In this document: piece by piece, positions 17,938 through 26,738 of the stretch
Numbering within the stretch: the stretch's first letter is position 1
How the letters are laid out: every line of letters begins with the position of its first letter
Origin: Verrucomicrobiota bacterium
Lineage (GTDB): Bacteria; Verrucomicrobiota; Verrucomicrobiia; Limisphaerales; J093
Reading direction: 5' to 3'
Assembly (NCBI GenBank): GCA_027493615.1
Contig: JAOSKK010000012.1
Location: 434,001-498,000, forward strand
Length of the DNA stretch: 64,000 nt
Position numbers and translations under genes: made by a program
The notes under the pieces: model-generated
The model's input: the letters and a program-made list of their open reading frames with translations, nothing else
Database searches by the model: none
What the model was told of the DNA's origin: nothing

Positions 17938-19257
17938 TCAGGCCCAGCGCTCCCAGCCGTGGCGCGTGGCGGCCGCGTCGGGTGCGAGGACAGAGGCGGT
18001 GGCGGTGTGTTCGGGCTGGGAAGTGAACTCCAGGCGAAAGGCGGCGCGTGATTCAGTCGGGGTGGAGGAATCGTGGGGGTGACGAGGGTCTTGATGCTGG
18101 CTGGTCGCGGCGCCCAACCCGCTGTGTAACGGACCCAGGCGAATGCCATGAAGGGCGAGACGATCCTGGAGTTCCTGCCAGCGGACAGTGAGGTGGGCGG
18201 TGTCGCCGCGCCGGAGCTCGGCCTGGATTTCGGCGGTGTCACCCTGCCAGCTCACGCGGAGCTGGATTTCGGTGTCGGCATCCGGACGAACGGTGGCCTC
18301 GAACTCGTCGCGACCGGACTGGCGCAGGCGCACGACGGCGGCGGTGACGCCTTCGAAGAGGGCGTGGGCAGCATCAGGCGGCGGCGACGCCATCCCGTGG
18401 TGGACTTCAAGCTCGGGGGATCGCTGGTGACGAGGGGGCCGGGGGATCCGCCCCACGCCGTGACGGAGATCTCCGTTTCCCTGGAGGTTCTCCGGGCCGC
18501 GGGGTGAGGGGACAATTCGAGATCGACCGGCAGTTTTGCTCGGGCGCAGCGGCGGATTTGACCCCTGGCAGTCCAGAATTCATCCCGGAAAGGGAGGGAG
18601 CAGCGGGCGTGCCGACCTCGCGAGAGGCTGCGTCGGCGGCGGAGTCGGAGGCAGGGTTGGAGGCGACAGTGGAAGCCGAAGCCGAAGCGGGATCGTGAGG
18701 GATGGAGGGAGCGTCGCGGGTGGCGGAAGGAGGGTGGCTGGGACAAGGAGAGGGTTGCTCCTGCGACGAGGAGGGGCGTGACTTTGGGGTAGAACGGCTG
18801 GTTAGCCTCCTCGGGACCGGGTGATTCAGGGAAGCGTCCTGTTCCGGCCGGACCTGCTCAGGGGCCATGAACCGCGGAGGGTGCAGGCTGGCAGCCTGGA
18901 CCACAGGTTCGGGGGAGGACGGCGGCGCTGGGGCGGGCGTATCGGTCTGGCGAACGGGGTGGTGAGGGGTGTCTGAGGGGGAGGAGACGACGAGGTTCGG
19001 CTTCGCGAGTTGAAGGGGAGCATCAGCAGCGCGGGCGGAAGGGAAAGTGTCGGTGCAGGCAAGATGCCTGCACCACCGTCGGCGTGGGGTGGGACGGCGG
19101 CGCGGAGGAGGCGTGGAGCGCGGGGAGAAACGGGGGCAGGGGGAGCGATCCTGGGCTGACGGCCGTGTCCCGTGGCGAGGGGTCCGTCCTGTCGGGCGTG
19201 GGGATTCGTCCGGCAGGTGGTGGGCGGGGTGTGGTAGTGGCTGGGGGTGGGGCTCAC
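17938..19257 (-). CDS. fliK: Hook-length control protein FliK (frame breaks; repeats in the N-terminal half)
   Basis: The C-terminal part is a FliK hook domain: EFEATVRPDADTEIQLRVSW, QGDTAEIQAELRRGDTAHLT and VRWQELQDRLALHGIRLGPL. The N-terminal half is long, proline/serine/alanine-rich and disordered, as expected for the molecular ruler, and changes frame at several places. The GTG at 19257 overlaps the stop of the MotE-like gene (GTGA). Copies of the GCAGGC palindrome (about 18880-18909 and 19051-19078) lie inside this half, giving peptide strings such as GGAGILPAPT. Length about 440 residues. Exact frames in 18450-19250 cannot be fixed from the sequence alone. Confidence 0.72.
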
Positions 19258-19868
19258 GGGGTGCGGGGGCGGAGCGGCCGGGGGTCTTGGCGCGAAGACG
19301 GCGAAGGCGGTCGGAGAGGAGGGCGACGCGGCGGGCGGCGAGCTGACCGTCCTGGGCCATGAGTTCGAGGATGGCGGCGGATTCGGACTCCTTCATGAGG
19401 GCGAAGAGCTTGACGGCCTGTTCGTCGTCGAACTCGAGGAGGATGCGGGCGGCGCCCTCGGGGACATGGTGGCGTAGACCTTGGCGAGGCGTTTGAGGTT
19501 GGTGAGTTCGTCGTCGCGGATGGCGGCGAAGTCGGCGTCGAGCTGGCGTTGGAGGCGGAAGACCTCCTGGGTGATGGCGTGGAGTTCCTGACGTTCAACG
19601 GCGAGGCGGGTTTCGAGTTCGCGGAGCTCCTGGTCGCGGGTCTTGGCGGCTTCCTGTTGCTGCCGGAGTTCGGCGAGCATCTGGTCGAGTTCGGGGTTCT
19701 TGAACGCCCAGGACGGTTGGAGGGGGCGGAGGCTGTCCTCGGCGACGGCGTTGGGGTGGCGTGATCCGGCGCGGAACTGGGCGGGTCGCAGGAACCAGGC
19801 GGTGGTGGCGCAGTAGAGGAGGTGCCGAGGCCGGCGGCAAGCCAGGGGGACTGGAGGAGCTGGATCAT
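19254..19868 (-). CDS. MotE-like periplasmic chaperone (frame breaks)
   Basis: The product starts MIQLLQSPWLAAGLGT, continues in another frame with a membrane segment (LLYCATTAWFLRP), then a long coiled coil (ELDQMLAELRQQQEAAKTRD, LETRLAVERQELHAITQEVF, RLQRQLDADFAAIRDDELTN) and a C-terminal MgtE-N-like helical domain (ILLEFDDEQAVKLFALMKES, AAILELMAQDGQLAARRVAL). This helix-coiled coil-MgtE-N layout, between fliJ and fliK, matches MotE, the chaperone of MotC in alphaproteobacteria. Breaks lie near 19820 and 19470, and one more near the end. No motC is visible, so the partner here is unknown. Confidence 0.68.
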   Translation of the reverse strand: MIQLLQSPWLAAGLGTSSTAPPPPGSCDPPSSAPDHATPTPSPRTASAPSNRPGRSRTPNSTRCSPNSGSNRKPPRPATRSSANSKPASPLNVRNSTPSPRRSSASNASSTPTSPPSATTNSPTSNASPRSTPPCPRGRRPHPPRVRRRTGRQALRPHEGVRIRRHPRTHGPGRSARRPPRRPPLRPPSPSSRQDPRPLRPRTP

Positions 19869-20042
19869 GGGGAAGGTGGGGTGTGGGAATGAGGTAGCCA
19901 GGGTGCAGGCTGAAGCCTGCACCACAGGGTCAGGGGGATGGGACATAGCCCGGATCGCCGGAAACCCGGACCGACGGCAGGCGCCGACGTGAGGAGGCGA
20001 GGGGTACTGCCCCCGGCGTACGACGCCTCCTCACGTCGGTGC
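19869..20042. repeat. Gap upstream of the MotE-like gene with two palindromic repeats
   Basis: A GCAGGCTGAAGCCTGC palindrome at 19911-19928 is followed by a longer hairpin (19980-20048) whose arms read CGCCGACGTGAGGAGGCG and CGCCTCCTCACGTCGG. The second belongs to the family seen on both sides of the group II intron-like sequence at 57472-58644. It runs into the last codons of fliJ. Confidence 0.7.
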
Positions 20043-20527
20043 CTACGTCGGGTATGAGGTTTCGGGATCAGCGGGTTGGCGCCAGGCGCCGGCGAGGGTG
20101 GGGGCGCGAGCGGCGAAGTCGTCGAGGAGGCGTTGTGCGTCGCAGGCGACGGCGTAGTCGTAGGCGCGGCGGCGTTTCTGGCGGTAATGGTCGAGGGCCT
20201 GGCGGTCTTGGGTGGCCTGGACGAGGGCGAGCCAGGCGCGTTCGGCGGCTTTGCGGGCGGCAGCGAGTTCCTGTTGGAGGCGGGTGAGGCGGTCGTTGAG
20301 GGTGTGGCGATAGATGTCGAGGTAACGGAGGTCCTGGGATTGGGCGCCGTGGCGGAGCCGGAACTGGTGTTCCTCGGCCAGGTGTTGGAGCTCGCGGCCG
20401 GTGACCGCGAGGCTTCGCTGAGCGGACTCGACGGCCTGGAGTTTGCGGGCGTAATGGCGCCGGGCCTCCTGTTCCCGCTGTTCGCGGAGGGTGAGGATGG
20501 CCTGGAGGAGAACCGGAAGGCCTTCAT
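20043..20527 (-). CDS. fliJ: Flagellar export coiled-coil protein FliJ (one frame break)
   Basis: The product starts MKAFRF and, after a break near 20510, continues as a long charged coiled coil: LLQAILTLREQREQEARRHY, LQAVESAQRSLAVTGRELQH, LNDRLTRLQQELAAARKAAE, QDRQALDHYRQKRRRAYDYA. About 160 residues, normal for FliJ. FliJ links the export ATPase to FlhA. The ATG overlaps the fliI stop (ATGA), the usual fliI-fliJ coupling. FliJ varies greatly in sequence, so the call relies on coiled coil, length and position. Confidence 0.82.
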
Positions 20528-21890
20528 GGGGTCGGGCAGGGCGCACGCGGCGGCGGTTTCGGGGCGGGGGCGAGGGCGGCGGCGAGGGCAGCCCAACTGG
20601 CGTCGAGGGAGGAGCCTTGGTCCACGGGTTGGCGAAGGAAGTGGCGAAGGGGGTCGTGGAGGCGGATGGCTTCGTCGATGGCGGGGCTGCTGCCGGCGGG
20701 GTAGGGCGCCGATGTTGATGAGGTCCTGGTTGCGGCGGTAGACGGCGAGGTGTTCGCGGGCGCGGGCGGTGAGCTCGAGCTGTTCGGGGAGAGGAGGTCG
20801 CGGGTGAGGCGGCTGACGCTCTCGAGGACGTCGATGGCGGGGTAGTGGTTTTGGGTGGCGAGTTCCCGGGTGAGGACGATGTGGCCATCGAGGATGGAGC
20901 GGACGGCGTCGGCGACGGGGTCGTTCATGTCGTCGGCCTCGACGAGGACGGTGAAGAGGCCGGTGATGGAGCCGCGTTCGCCGGTGCCGGCGCGTTCGAG
21001 GAGCTGGGGAGGAGGAAAAGACGGAGGGGGTGTAGCCGCGGGTGGCGGGGGTTCCCCGACGGCGAGGCCGATTTCGCGCTGGGCCATGGCGAAGCGGGTG
21101 ACGGAGTCCATCATGAGGGAGGACGTTGCGGCCGGCGTCGCGGAAGTGTTCGGCGATGGCCATGGCGAGGAAGGCGCCTTGACGCGGGCGAGGGCAGGTT
21201 CGTTGGAAGTGGCGACGATGGTGACGGAGCGGCGGCGGCCGGCGTCGTCGAGGTCTTTTTCGAGGAACTCGCGGACTTCGCGGCCGCGTTCGCCGATGAG
21301 GGCGATGACATTGACGTCGGCTTCGGCCTGACTGGCCATCATACCGAGGAGGGTGGACTTGCCGACGCCGCTGCCGGCGAAGATGCCGAGGCGTTGCCCG
21401 CGGCCGCAGGGGATGAAGGTGTCGATGGCTTTGAGGCCGGTGCGGAAGGTATGGCGGATGCGCTGGCGTTTGAGGGTGCGGGGGGCCGAGATGGAGGTGG
21501 ACGTCGTGGGGGCCGGCGACGGGCCGGAGGCCGTCGAGGATGGCCGAGGCCATCGATGACGCGGCCCATGAGGGGCGTCGCCGACGGCGAGGGTGAGGGG
21601 GCGCCGGTGGCGATGACCTCGCTGCCGGGTGGATGCCGTGGACCTCGCCCAGGGGCATGAGGAGGAGGAGGTGGTGATTCCGGAAGCCGACGACCTCGGC
21701 CAGGGTGCTTTCGTCATGGCGGGCGGATTCGATGCGGCAGACTTCGCCGACGGCGGCAAAGGGGCCTTCGGACTCGACGACGAGGCCGATGAGCTGGACG
21801 ACGCGGCCGCGGACTCGACGGGCCGGACGCGGCGGGCGTGGGCGAGGGCGAGTCCGAGTCGGTGGTGGGGGCGGCCGCGGTGGAGGTCAT
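20524..21890 (-). CDS. fliI: Flagellum-specific ATPase FliI (many frame breaks)
   Basis: FliI powers export-substrate unfolding. Readable blocks are LKAIDTFIPCGRGQRLGIFA, the P-loop GSGVGKSTLLGMMASQAEAD, VNVIALIGERGREVREFLEK, VTIVATSNEPALARVKA, DSVTRFAMAQREIGLAVGEP, LLERAGTGERGSITGLFTVL, VEADDMNDPVADAVRSILDG, HIVLTRELATQNHYPAIDVL and ESVSRLTRDLLSP. They are split over three frames with at least six changes between 21630 and 20700. No family stop codons interrupt the blocks. The ATG at 21890 overlaps the fliH stop and the end overlaps fliJ, so the operon structure is intact around a gene that looks broken. Confidence 0.88.
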
Positions 21891-22462
21891 GGGGTCGGGG
21901 CGGGCCGGAGGAGTTCGAGGCGGGTTTCGCGGCGGGCGTCAATGAGGCCGAAGTCGGTCTTGACGAGGCAACCGCCGCGGGCGAGGTGGGGGAGCCGGGA
22001 TGAACTGCATGGCCTGATGGGCGGGGGGTCGGCGAGGAGATCCGAGCCGTGCTGGCGGAGGAGGGCGAGGTCGTCGGGGTGGAGGTGGATGAGGAAGCGG
22101 GTGGCTTCCGGGACCTGGGCGAGGGCGGCACGGAGGTTGGCCTCGACGATTTCGCGGCTGATGGGGATTTCGGCGACGACCTTCTGGGCGACTTCGAAGG
22201 CGAGGTCGAGGAGGGCGTTTTCGGTATCGCGGGCGACCTCGAGGGCGGCGTGGCGGAGGCTTTGGAGGACGCCGTTCTGGAGTTCGAGGAGTTCGTTGCG
22301 CTGCTGGAGGAGCTGTTCGCGGAGGCGGTTTTCGCCGGCTTCGAGGCCGCGGGCGTAGGCTTGTTCCTCGCGTTCGCGCTGCCGGGTGGCAGGGTCGAGG
22401 GGAGCGGCGAGGCGGACGTCCCGGAGCGGGTGGGGGCAAAGGATGGGGCTAGACCACTTCAT
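21887..22462 (-). CDS. fliH: Flagellar export regulator FliH
   Basis: FliH binds FliI and holds it at the export gate. The 191-residue product has the charged N-terminal coiled region (REREEQAYARGLEAGENRLR, EQLLQQRNELLELQNGVLQS) and the C-terminal V-ATPase-E-like domain (LDLAFEVAQKVVAEIPISRE, IVEANLRAALAQVPEATRFL, CLVKTDFGLIDARRETRLEL). A short stretch near 22000-22025 appears shifted by two compensating indels; the frame is otherwise continuous. It overlaps the fliG end by 14 bp and fliI by ATGA. Confidence 0.9.
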   Translation of the reverse strand: MKWSSPILCPHPLRDVRLAAPLDPATRQREREEQAYARGLEAGENRLREQLLQQRNELLELQNGVLQSLRHAALEVARDTENALLDLAFEVAQKVVAEIPISREIVEANLRAALAQVPEATRFLIHLHPDDLALLRQHGSDLLADPPPIRPCSSSRLPHLARGGCLVKTDFGLIDARRETRLELLRPAPTP

Positions 22463-23513
22463 GGAGGGCGTTGGGCCGGCCGTGGCCGAGCTCGATGTCG
22501 CCGTCGGCCTCGAGTTTCCGGACGGCGTCGATCACGCGGAGCTGGGCGTTTTCGATGTCGCGGAGGCGGAGGGGGCCCATGTAGGTGATTTCCTCCTGGA
22601 CGGTTTCGGCGGCGCGTTTGGAGATGCAGGCGAGGAGGGCGGTTTTGACCTTGTCGCTGGCGGTCTTGAGGGCCATGGCGAGGTCGCGCATATCGACCTC
22701 GCGGAGGATGCGCTGGAGGGTTTGAGGTTCGAGGCCGGCGAGGTCTTCGAAGGTGAACATTTTCTGGCGGATGGCCTGGCAGAGTTCGGGGTTGTGTTCC
22801 TCGATGGAGAGGAGGAGGGATTTGCCGGAGGATTTCTCCATGGCGTTGAGGATGTCGGCGGCGGTCTTGATGCCGCCGGTCTGGTTGAGGGCGCGGGTTT
22901 GGCGGACGCCGAGGCGGGTGTTGAGAACGGCGACGACCTTTTCGACGACCTCGACGGGGGTGGGTGAGAGGGTGGCGAGGCGTTCGAGGACGCGTTCGCG
23001 GGCGTCGGGGGAGGAGGGCGAAGACGGCGGCGGCCTTGTCTGGGGGACGAAGCTGAGGAAGAGGGCGACGGTCTGGGGCTGTTCGTGGCGGAGGAGGTTG
23101 TAGATCTGGCGGGGTTCCATGTCCGCAAGGCCCTGGATGGCGGCGACGGAACCGCGGGAGGGGGCGACGCGGTTGATGATCTCGGTGGCGCGCAAGACGC
23201 CAAGAGCTTTTTCGAGAGTGGTGCGGGCGAAGTTGAGGCCGCCGGCGAGGGAAGTGCTGGCCTGGAGGGCGACGTCGGAGAATTCGGCGAGGAGGTGTTG
23301 TTGGAGGGTCTGGCTGATCATGGGGAGCCTGGCCATCTCGCCGGTGATGGTTTCGACCTCGGCGGGCCCGAAACTCTTGAGGATGGCAGCGGCGCTGTCG
23401 GGGCCCAGCATCACGAGCAGGGCGGCGAGTTTCTGGACCTTGGTCAGGCGGGCGATCTCGGCGAACTCGGGGCCGGCGCGGGTTCCCGGTGGCTGGAGGA
23501 CCTCCTCGGGCAT
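22449..23513 (-). CDS. fliG: Flagellar motor switch protein FliG
   Basis: FliG is the torque-generating C-ring protein. From the ATG at 23513 (MPEEVLQPPG) the product shows KVQKLAALLVMLGPDSAAAI, LKSFGPAEVETITGEMARLP, MEPRQIYNLLRHEQPQTVAL, the middle domain GIKTAADILNAMEKSSGKSL, and the C-terminal torque helix region QKMFTFEDLAGLEPQTLQRI and REVDMRDLAMALKTASDKVK. A short scrambled stretch (about 23006-23040, after LFLSFVPQ) indicates a pair of compensating indels. About 354 residues. It precedes fliH with a 14-bp overlap. Confidence 0.95.
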   Translation of the reverse strand: MPEEVLQPPGTRAGPEFAEIARLTKVQKLAALLVMLGPDSAAAILKSFGPAEVETITGEMARLPMISQTLQQHLLAEFSDVALQASTSLAGGLNFARTTLEKALGVLRATEIINRVAPSRGSVAAIQGLADMEPRQIYNLLRHEQPQTVALFLSFVPQTRPPPSSPSSPDARERVLERLATLSPTPVEVVEKVVAVLNTRLGVRQTRALNQTGGIKTAADILNAMEKSSGKSLLLSIEEHNPELCQAIRQKMFTFEDLAGLEPQTLQRILREVDMRDLAMALKTASDKVKTALLACISKRAAETVQEEITYMGPLRLRDIENAQLRVIDAVRKLEADGDIELGHGRPNALHEVV

Positions 23514-23527
23514 GGGGGGAGCGGGGG

Positions 23528-25177
23528 TTACTTGGCCGGGGGTGAACCACGGGTGAGCCAGGCCCGGATGGCCTGGGTCATGTTGGCGGGGTTTTCGCGG
23601 ACGAGCTGGTTGAGGACCTCGACGGTGACGACGCTGGGTTCGGCGGGCCACTGGGTGGGGAGCGGGCTGCCGCCGTGGCCGTGGCCGTGGCCGTGGCCGT
23701 GGCCGTGGGCGTGGCCGTTGCCGTTGCGACCGAGGGCTGGAAGCGGGATGCCCAGGGCGAGTTCGTCCGCAGGGGTCCGATGGAAGAGGCGGAGGAAGAC
23801 GAGCAGGATGGCGAGGGCGAAGGCGGGGTAGAGGGCGGTGCGGCCGAGCTGCAGCCACCAGTGGCGGCGTTCCTCGAGGGCGAAACGTTCGGCAAGGCCG
23901 GTGGTGGTTTCGTCGTTGAACACCATTTCCTCGAGGACGATCTGGTCGCCGCGTTCGGGGTCGGTGCCGAGGGCACTTTGGACGACGCGTTTGAGGGCTT
24001 CCCTTTCCTCGGGGGTGCGGGAGAGGACCTGGCGGTTGGGGCCGGTGCCCTCGGTGCGGGCGGCGACGGTGACGGCGGTGGAGAGGCGTTTGATGGCGCC
24101 GCCGGACTGGGAGTAGTTGATGGTGCTCTTGCTGACCTCGTACTCGACGGTGCTGATGGTCTTTTTGTCCTTGGTGTTGGTGAGGGGGCTGGTGGCGACG
24201 CTGGCGGCGTTGGTTTCGCCGGGGTGTTGGCGCTGAGGCCGACGACGTCGCCGGCGGGGGCGCCGGTGATGGTGTCGTTGTTCTCGTCGTTCTTGGTCTG
24301 GCTGCGGATGACCTGGCCGTCGGGGTCGAACTTCTCCTCGATGCGGGGAGAGGGTATCGAAGTTGATCTCGGCGGAGACGCGGACGATGGCCTGGCCGGG
24401 GCCGAGGACTTTTTCGAGCATGCCCTCGGCCTTGCGGGCGAGGTAGAGCTCGAGGTTGCGGCGGGCGGCCAACTGGGTGGTGGCGAGGCCGGCGAAGGAG
24501 TCTTCGTCGTGGTGATCAGAGAGGGGGTTGCCGGCGTTGTCGATGATGGAGACGAAGCTGGGTTTGAGGCCTTCGACGGAGTTGGCGACGAGGAAGCGGA
24601 TGGCCTGGATGGCCTGGGGAGCGAGGGGGGACTGGCCGCGGAGGCGGACGAAGACGGAGGCGGTGGGGTGTTTGTCCTTGTCGATGAGCAGGCGGTTCTC
24701 GGGGAGGGCGATCATGACGCGGGCGGACTCGATGTCGTCGAGCTGGCTGATGGTGCGGGCGAGTTCGCCCTGGACGGCGCGGACGAAGTTGGCGCGCTGG
24801 ACGAAGTCGGAGATGCCGAAGTTGGGCTTGTCAAAGATCTCGAAGCCGACGCCGTCGCCGCGGGGGATGCCGCGGCCGGCGAGCTGCATGCGGGTGGCGT
24901 GGACGCGGTCGGCGGGGACGTAGAGGGTGCCGCCGCCGGCGCCGATGCGGTAGGGGACCTTGGCGTCGTCGAGGGCGGCGATGACGCGGGCGGCTTCGGT
25001 GTCGGCGAGGCGTCCGTAGAGGAGACTGTAAGGGGTCTGGCTGGACCAATAGACGAGGAGGGCGAGGCCGCCGAGGACGACGGTGGTGGCGAGGAGGATG
25101 CTGGCGCGCTGGCTGGTGCCGAGCTGCTTCCAGATGGCGAGCAGTTGCTGGCCGACTTTGGCGAGGCTGGGGAGCAT
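23528..25177 (-). CDS. fliF: MS-ring protein FliF with a histidine-rich cytoplasmic stretch
   Basis: FliF builds the membrane MS ring. N-terminal helix ASILLATTVVLGGLALLVYW, then YSLLYGRLADTEAARVIAAL, IGAGGGTLYVPADRVHATRM, FVRAVQGELARTISQLDDIE and ARVMIALPENRLLIDKDKHP are typical. A scrambled segment (about 24222-24350) is bounded by two compensating indels. The C-terminal helix (LYPAFALAILLVFLRLFH) is followed by NGNGHAHGHGHGHGHGHGG, a His-rich linker encoded by CCGTGG repeats, and the FliG-binding tail (LVRENPANMTQAIRAWLTRG). 549 residues. Confidence 0.94.
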   Translation of the reverse strand: MLPSLAKVGQQLLAIWKQLGTSQRASILLATTVVLGGLALLVYWSSQTPYSLLYGRLADTEAARVIAALDDAKVPYRIGAGGGTLYVPADRVHATRMQLAGRGIPRGDGVGFEIFDKPNFGISDFVQRANFVRAVQGELARTISQLDDIESARVMIALPENRLLIDKDKHPTASVFVRLRGQSPLAPQAIQAIRFLVANSVEGLKPSFVSIIDNAGNPLSDHHDEDSFAGLATTQLAARRNLELYLARKAEGMLEKVLGPGQAIVRVSAEINFDTLSPHRGEVRPRRPGHPQPDQERREQRHHHRRPRRRRRRPQRQHPGETNAASVATSPLTNTKDKKTISTVEYEVSKSTINYSQSGGAIKRLSTAVTVAARTEGTGPNRQVLSRTPEEREALKRVVQSALGTDPERGDQIVLEEMVFNDETTTGLAERFALEERRHWWLQLGRTALYPAFALAILLVFLRLFHRTPADELALGIPLPALGRNGNGHAHGHGHGHGHGHGGSPLPTQWPAEPSVVTVEVLNQLVRENPANMTQAIRAWLTRGSPPAK

Positions 25178-25189
25178 CGGCGGCCGTGG

Positions 25190-25561
25190 TTAGACCTGCA
25201 TTCGCATGAGTTCCTGGTAGGATTCGAGGAGGCGGTTGCGGACCTCGGCCATGAGCTGGAAGGACACGCTGGCTTCCTCCATCGCGATGATGGCCTGGTG
25301 CACGGCGACGGGCTGGCCGGATTGGAGGCCGGCGACGGCTTGGGCGGCCTGGCTTTGTTTGGAACTGACCTCAGCGACCATGCGGCCGAGCATGCTGGCA
25401 AAGGAACCTTCGGCGGGCCGCGCCTCGGTGGTCGGGGCAGGGCCGGTGGGAGTGACGCCTTCGGGGCGGAGGAGTCGGCCGACCTCGCCGGGGCCGGGGG
25501 CTGGCGGGGTGACGGCGGGGAGGGTGGGGAAGGCGGCGCGCAGGGGGCTGACGCTGTTCAT
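25190..25561 (-). CDS. fliE: Hook-basal body adaptor FliE
   Basis: Intact 123-residue product. After a proline-rich N-terminus comes the FliE core GSFASMLGRMVAEVSSKQSQ, AAQAVAGLQSGQPVAVHQAI, IAMEEASVSFQLMAEVRNRL and LESYQELMRMQV, which covers the family hallmark and its C-terminus. FliE joins the rod to the MS ring. It lies between flgC and fliF, the standard order, with 12 bp to the fliF start. Confidence 0.96.
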   Translation of the reverse strand: MNSVSPLRAAFPTLPAVTPPAPGPGEVGRLLRPEGVTPTGPAPTTEARPAEGSFASMLGRMVAEVSSKQSQAAQAVAGLQSGQPVAVHQAIIAMEEASVSFQLMAEVRNRLLESYQELMRMQV

Positions 25562-25586
25562 GGGTCAGGGGCGAGGGGCGCGGGTC

Positions 25587-26020
25587 TCACCGTTTGCCGA
25601 GGGTGAGGGCCTGCATGGTCATTTGGCGGGCGGTTTTGAAGACCGCGAGATTGGCCTCGAAGGTGCGGCTGGCGGCGATCATGTCGGCCATCTCCTCGTG
25701 CACGCTGACATTGGGGAGCAGGAGCTGGCCGGTGACGGCGTGGGCATCGGGGTGGCCGGGTTCGTGGATGCTGGGGAAGGGCGGGGGTCGGGGCGGATCT
25801 TGCTGACGCGCGGGCCGCCCAACTGGACATCGCCGCCGGCGGTGGTGCGGGCGGCGTCGAGGACGGTTTCGAAGGCGACCTGCTGGCGGCGGTAGGGCAG
25901 GCCGTCGACGCTGCGGGTGGTGTTGGCGTTGGCGACGTTCTGGGCGATGACGTCGAGGCGGGTGCGCTCGGCGGTGAGCGCGGCGGTGGTGCTGGTGACG
26001 CCGGGGATGAGCGGGGGCAT
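25587..26020 (-). CDS. flgC: Proximal rod protein FlgC (one frame break)
   Basis: The N-terminal part reads ERTRLDVIAQNVANANTTRS and VDGLPYRRQQVAFETVLD, a FlgC rod N-terminus. After a break at the G runs near 25785 the C-terminal part reads NVSVHEEMADMIAASRTFEA and NLAVFKTARQMTMQALTLGK, the diagnostic FlgC end. About 144 residues. It forms the proximal rod with FlgB and FlgF. Confidence 0.9.
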
Positions 26021-26025
26021 GGGGG

Positions 26026-26411
26026 CTAGACGGTTCGGCCGGTGATGGCGAGCCGGAGTTTGAGGAGGTTGCCGGTGACAAGCTGGTTCTGGAGGGCGTG
26101 TTGGACGTAGTTCTGGCTGAGCTGGACCAGTTCGTGTTCGAGGCGGACGCTGTTGCCGTCCTTGTTGCTGGCGATGGCGGTGCGGTCCACGGCCAGTTGA
26201 GGCTGGAGACTGGCGATCTGGGCGGGGTCGCGCGTGCTGAGCGCGCGCTGAAGGGCCTGGTTGAAAGACGGGGGCGAGGTCGACGCGGCGGTAGTGGGGG
26301 GGTCTCGAGGTTGGCCACGTTGCTGGCGATGGCTTCGTGACGCAGCACGGTAGCCTCGAGCACCTTTTTGGCGCCGACGTAGTTGGGCTGGTTGAACAGG
26401 GCTTCGATCAT
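26026..26411 (-). CDS. flgB: Proximal rod protein FlgB, first gene of the cluster (frame breaks)
   Basis: Starts MIEALFNQPNYVGAKKVLEA and continues TVLRHEAIASNVANLETP, a clear FlgB N-terminus. Two breaks in the G runs near 26300 and 26270 separate it from the C-terminal block (DRTAIASNKDGNSVRLEHEL, VQLSQNYVQHALQNQLVTG) read from other frames, ending at TAG 26026-26028. About 128 residues. As first gene after the sigma-54 site it probably opens a transcript of at least 26 kb. A CAGGTGG ribosome binding site precedes the ATG. Confidence 0.88.
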
Positions 26412-26432
26412 GACCACCTGGCGGAAGGGTGA

Positions 26433-26448
26433 AGCAACGTGGATGCCA
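26433..26448 (-). promoter_or_regulatory. Sigma-54 (RpoN) type promoter upstream of flgB
   Basis: On the minus strand the sequence reads TGGCATCCACGTTGCT, matching the TGGCAC-N5-TTGCW consensus at all but one of the defining bases, with GG (26447-26446) and GC (26435-26434) ten bases apart as sigma-54 requires. Transcription would start near 26422, leaving a short leader with the CAGGTGG ribosome binding site before flgB at 26411. Sigma-54 control of early/middle flagellar genes is well known in many phyla. No enhancer-binding protein gene is in the window. Confidence 0.75.
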
Positions 26449-26686
26449 TGAGGCAAAACCGTGGAAAACACGGCGTCATCCAAGGGAAGGCGCGGTCGAG
26501 GGGCAATTTTTCTCCTGCCTGCCGCTCCGCAAGCAGGACAAAGTTGCCCTCCGGGAGACTGGCCAGACGTGCCCTCGCTCCTGCGAGGGTTCGTGCGGCG
26601 ACGGCTTCGCTCCCGCAACGCCGGGCGGCGACAGGCCCGCTGCGCCGGTGAGCCGCGGGTCAGGCGGAGGGCCATGAAGTTGGGGC

Positions 26687-26714
26687 TCAAGGAGAGACAG
26701 ATTCCTGCCGATAC
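26687..26714 (+). promoter_or_regulatory. Sigma-28 (FliA) type promoter upstream of fliD
   Basis: TCAAGGAG (26687-26694), a 12-base spacer and GCCGATAC (26707-26714) resemble the sigma-28 consensus TAAAGTTT-N11-GCCGATAA. The -10 half matches seven of eight bases and the -35 half is weaker. The fliD ATG follows 24 bases after the -10 element with AAGGTGG as ribosome binding site (26725-26731). A late-class promoter is what is expected for the filament cap gene, and fliA is in the same window. Confidence 0.65.
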
Positions 26715-26738
26715 CGAAGCAGCCAAGGTGGCGACCAC

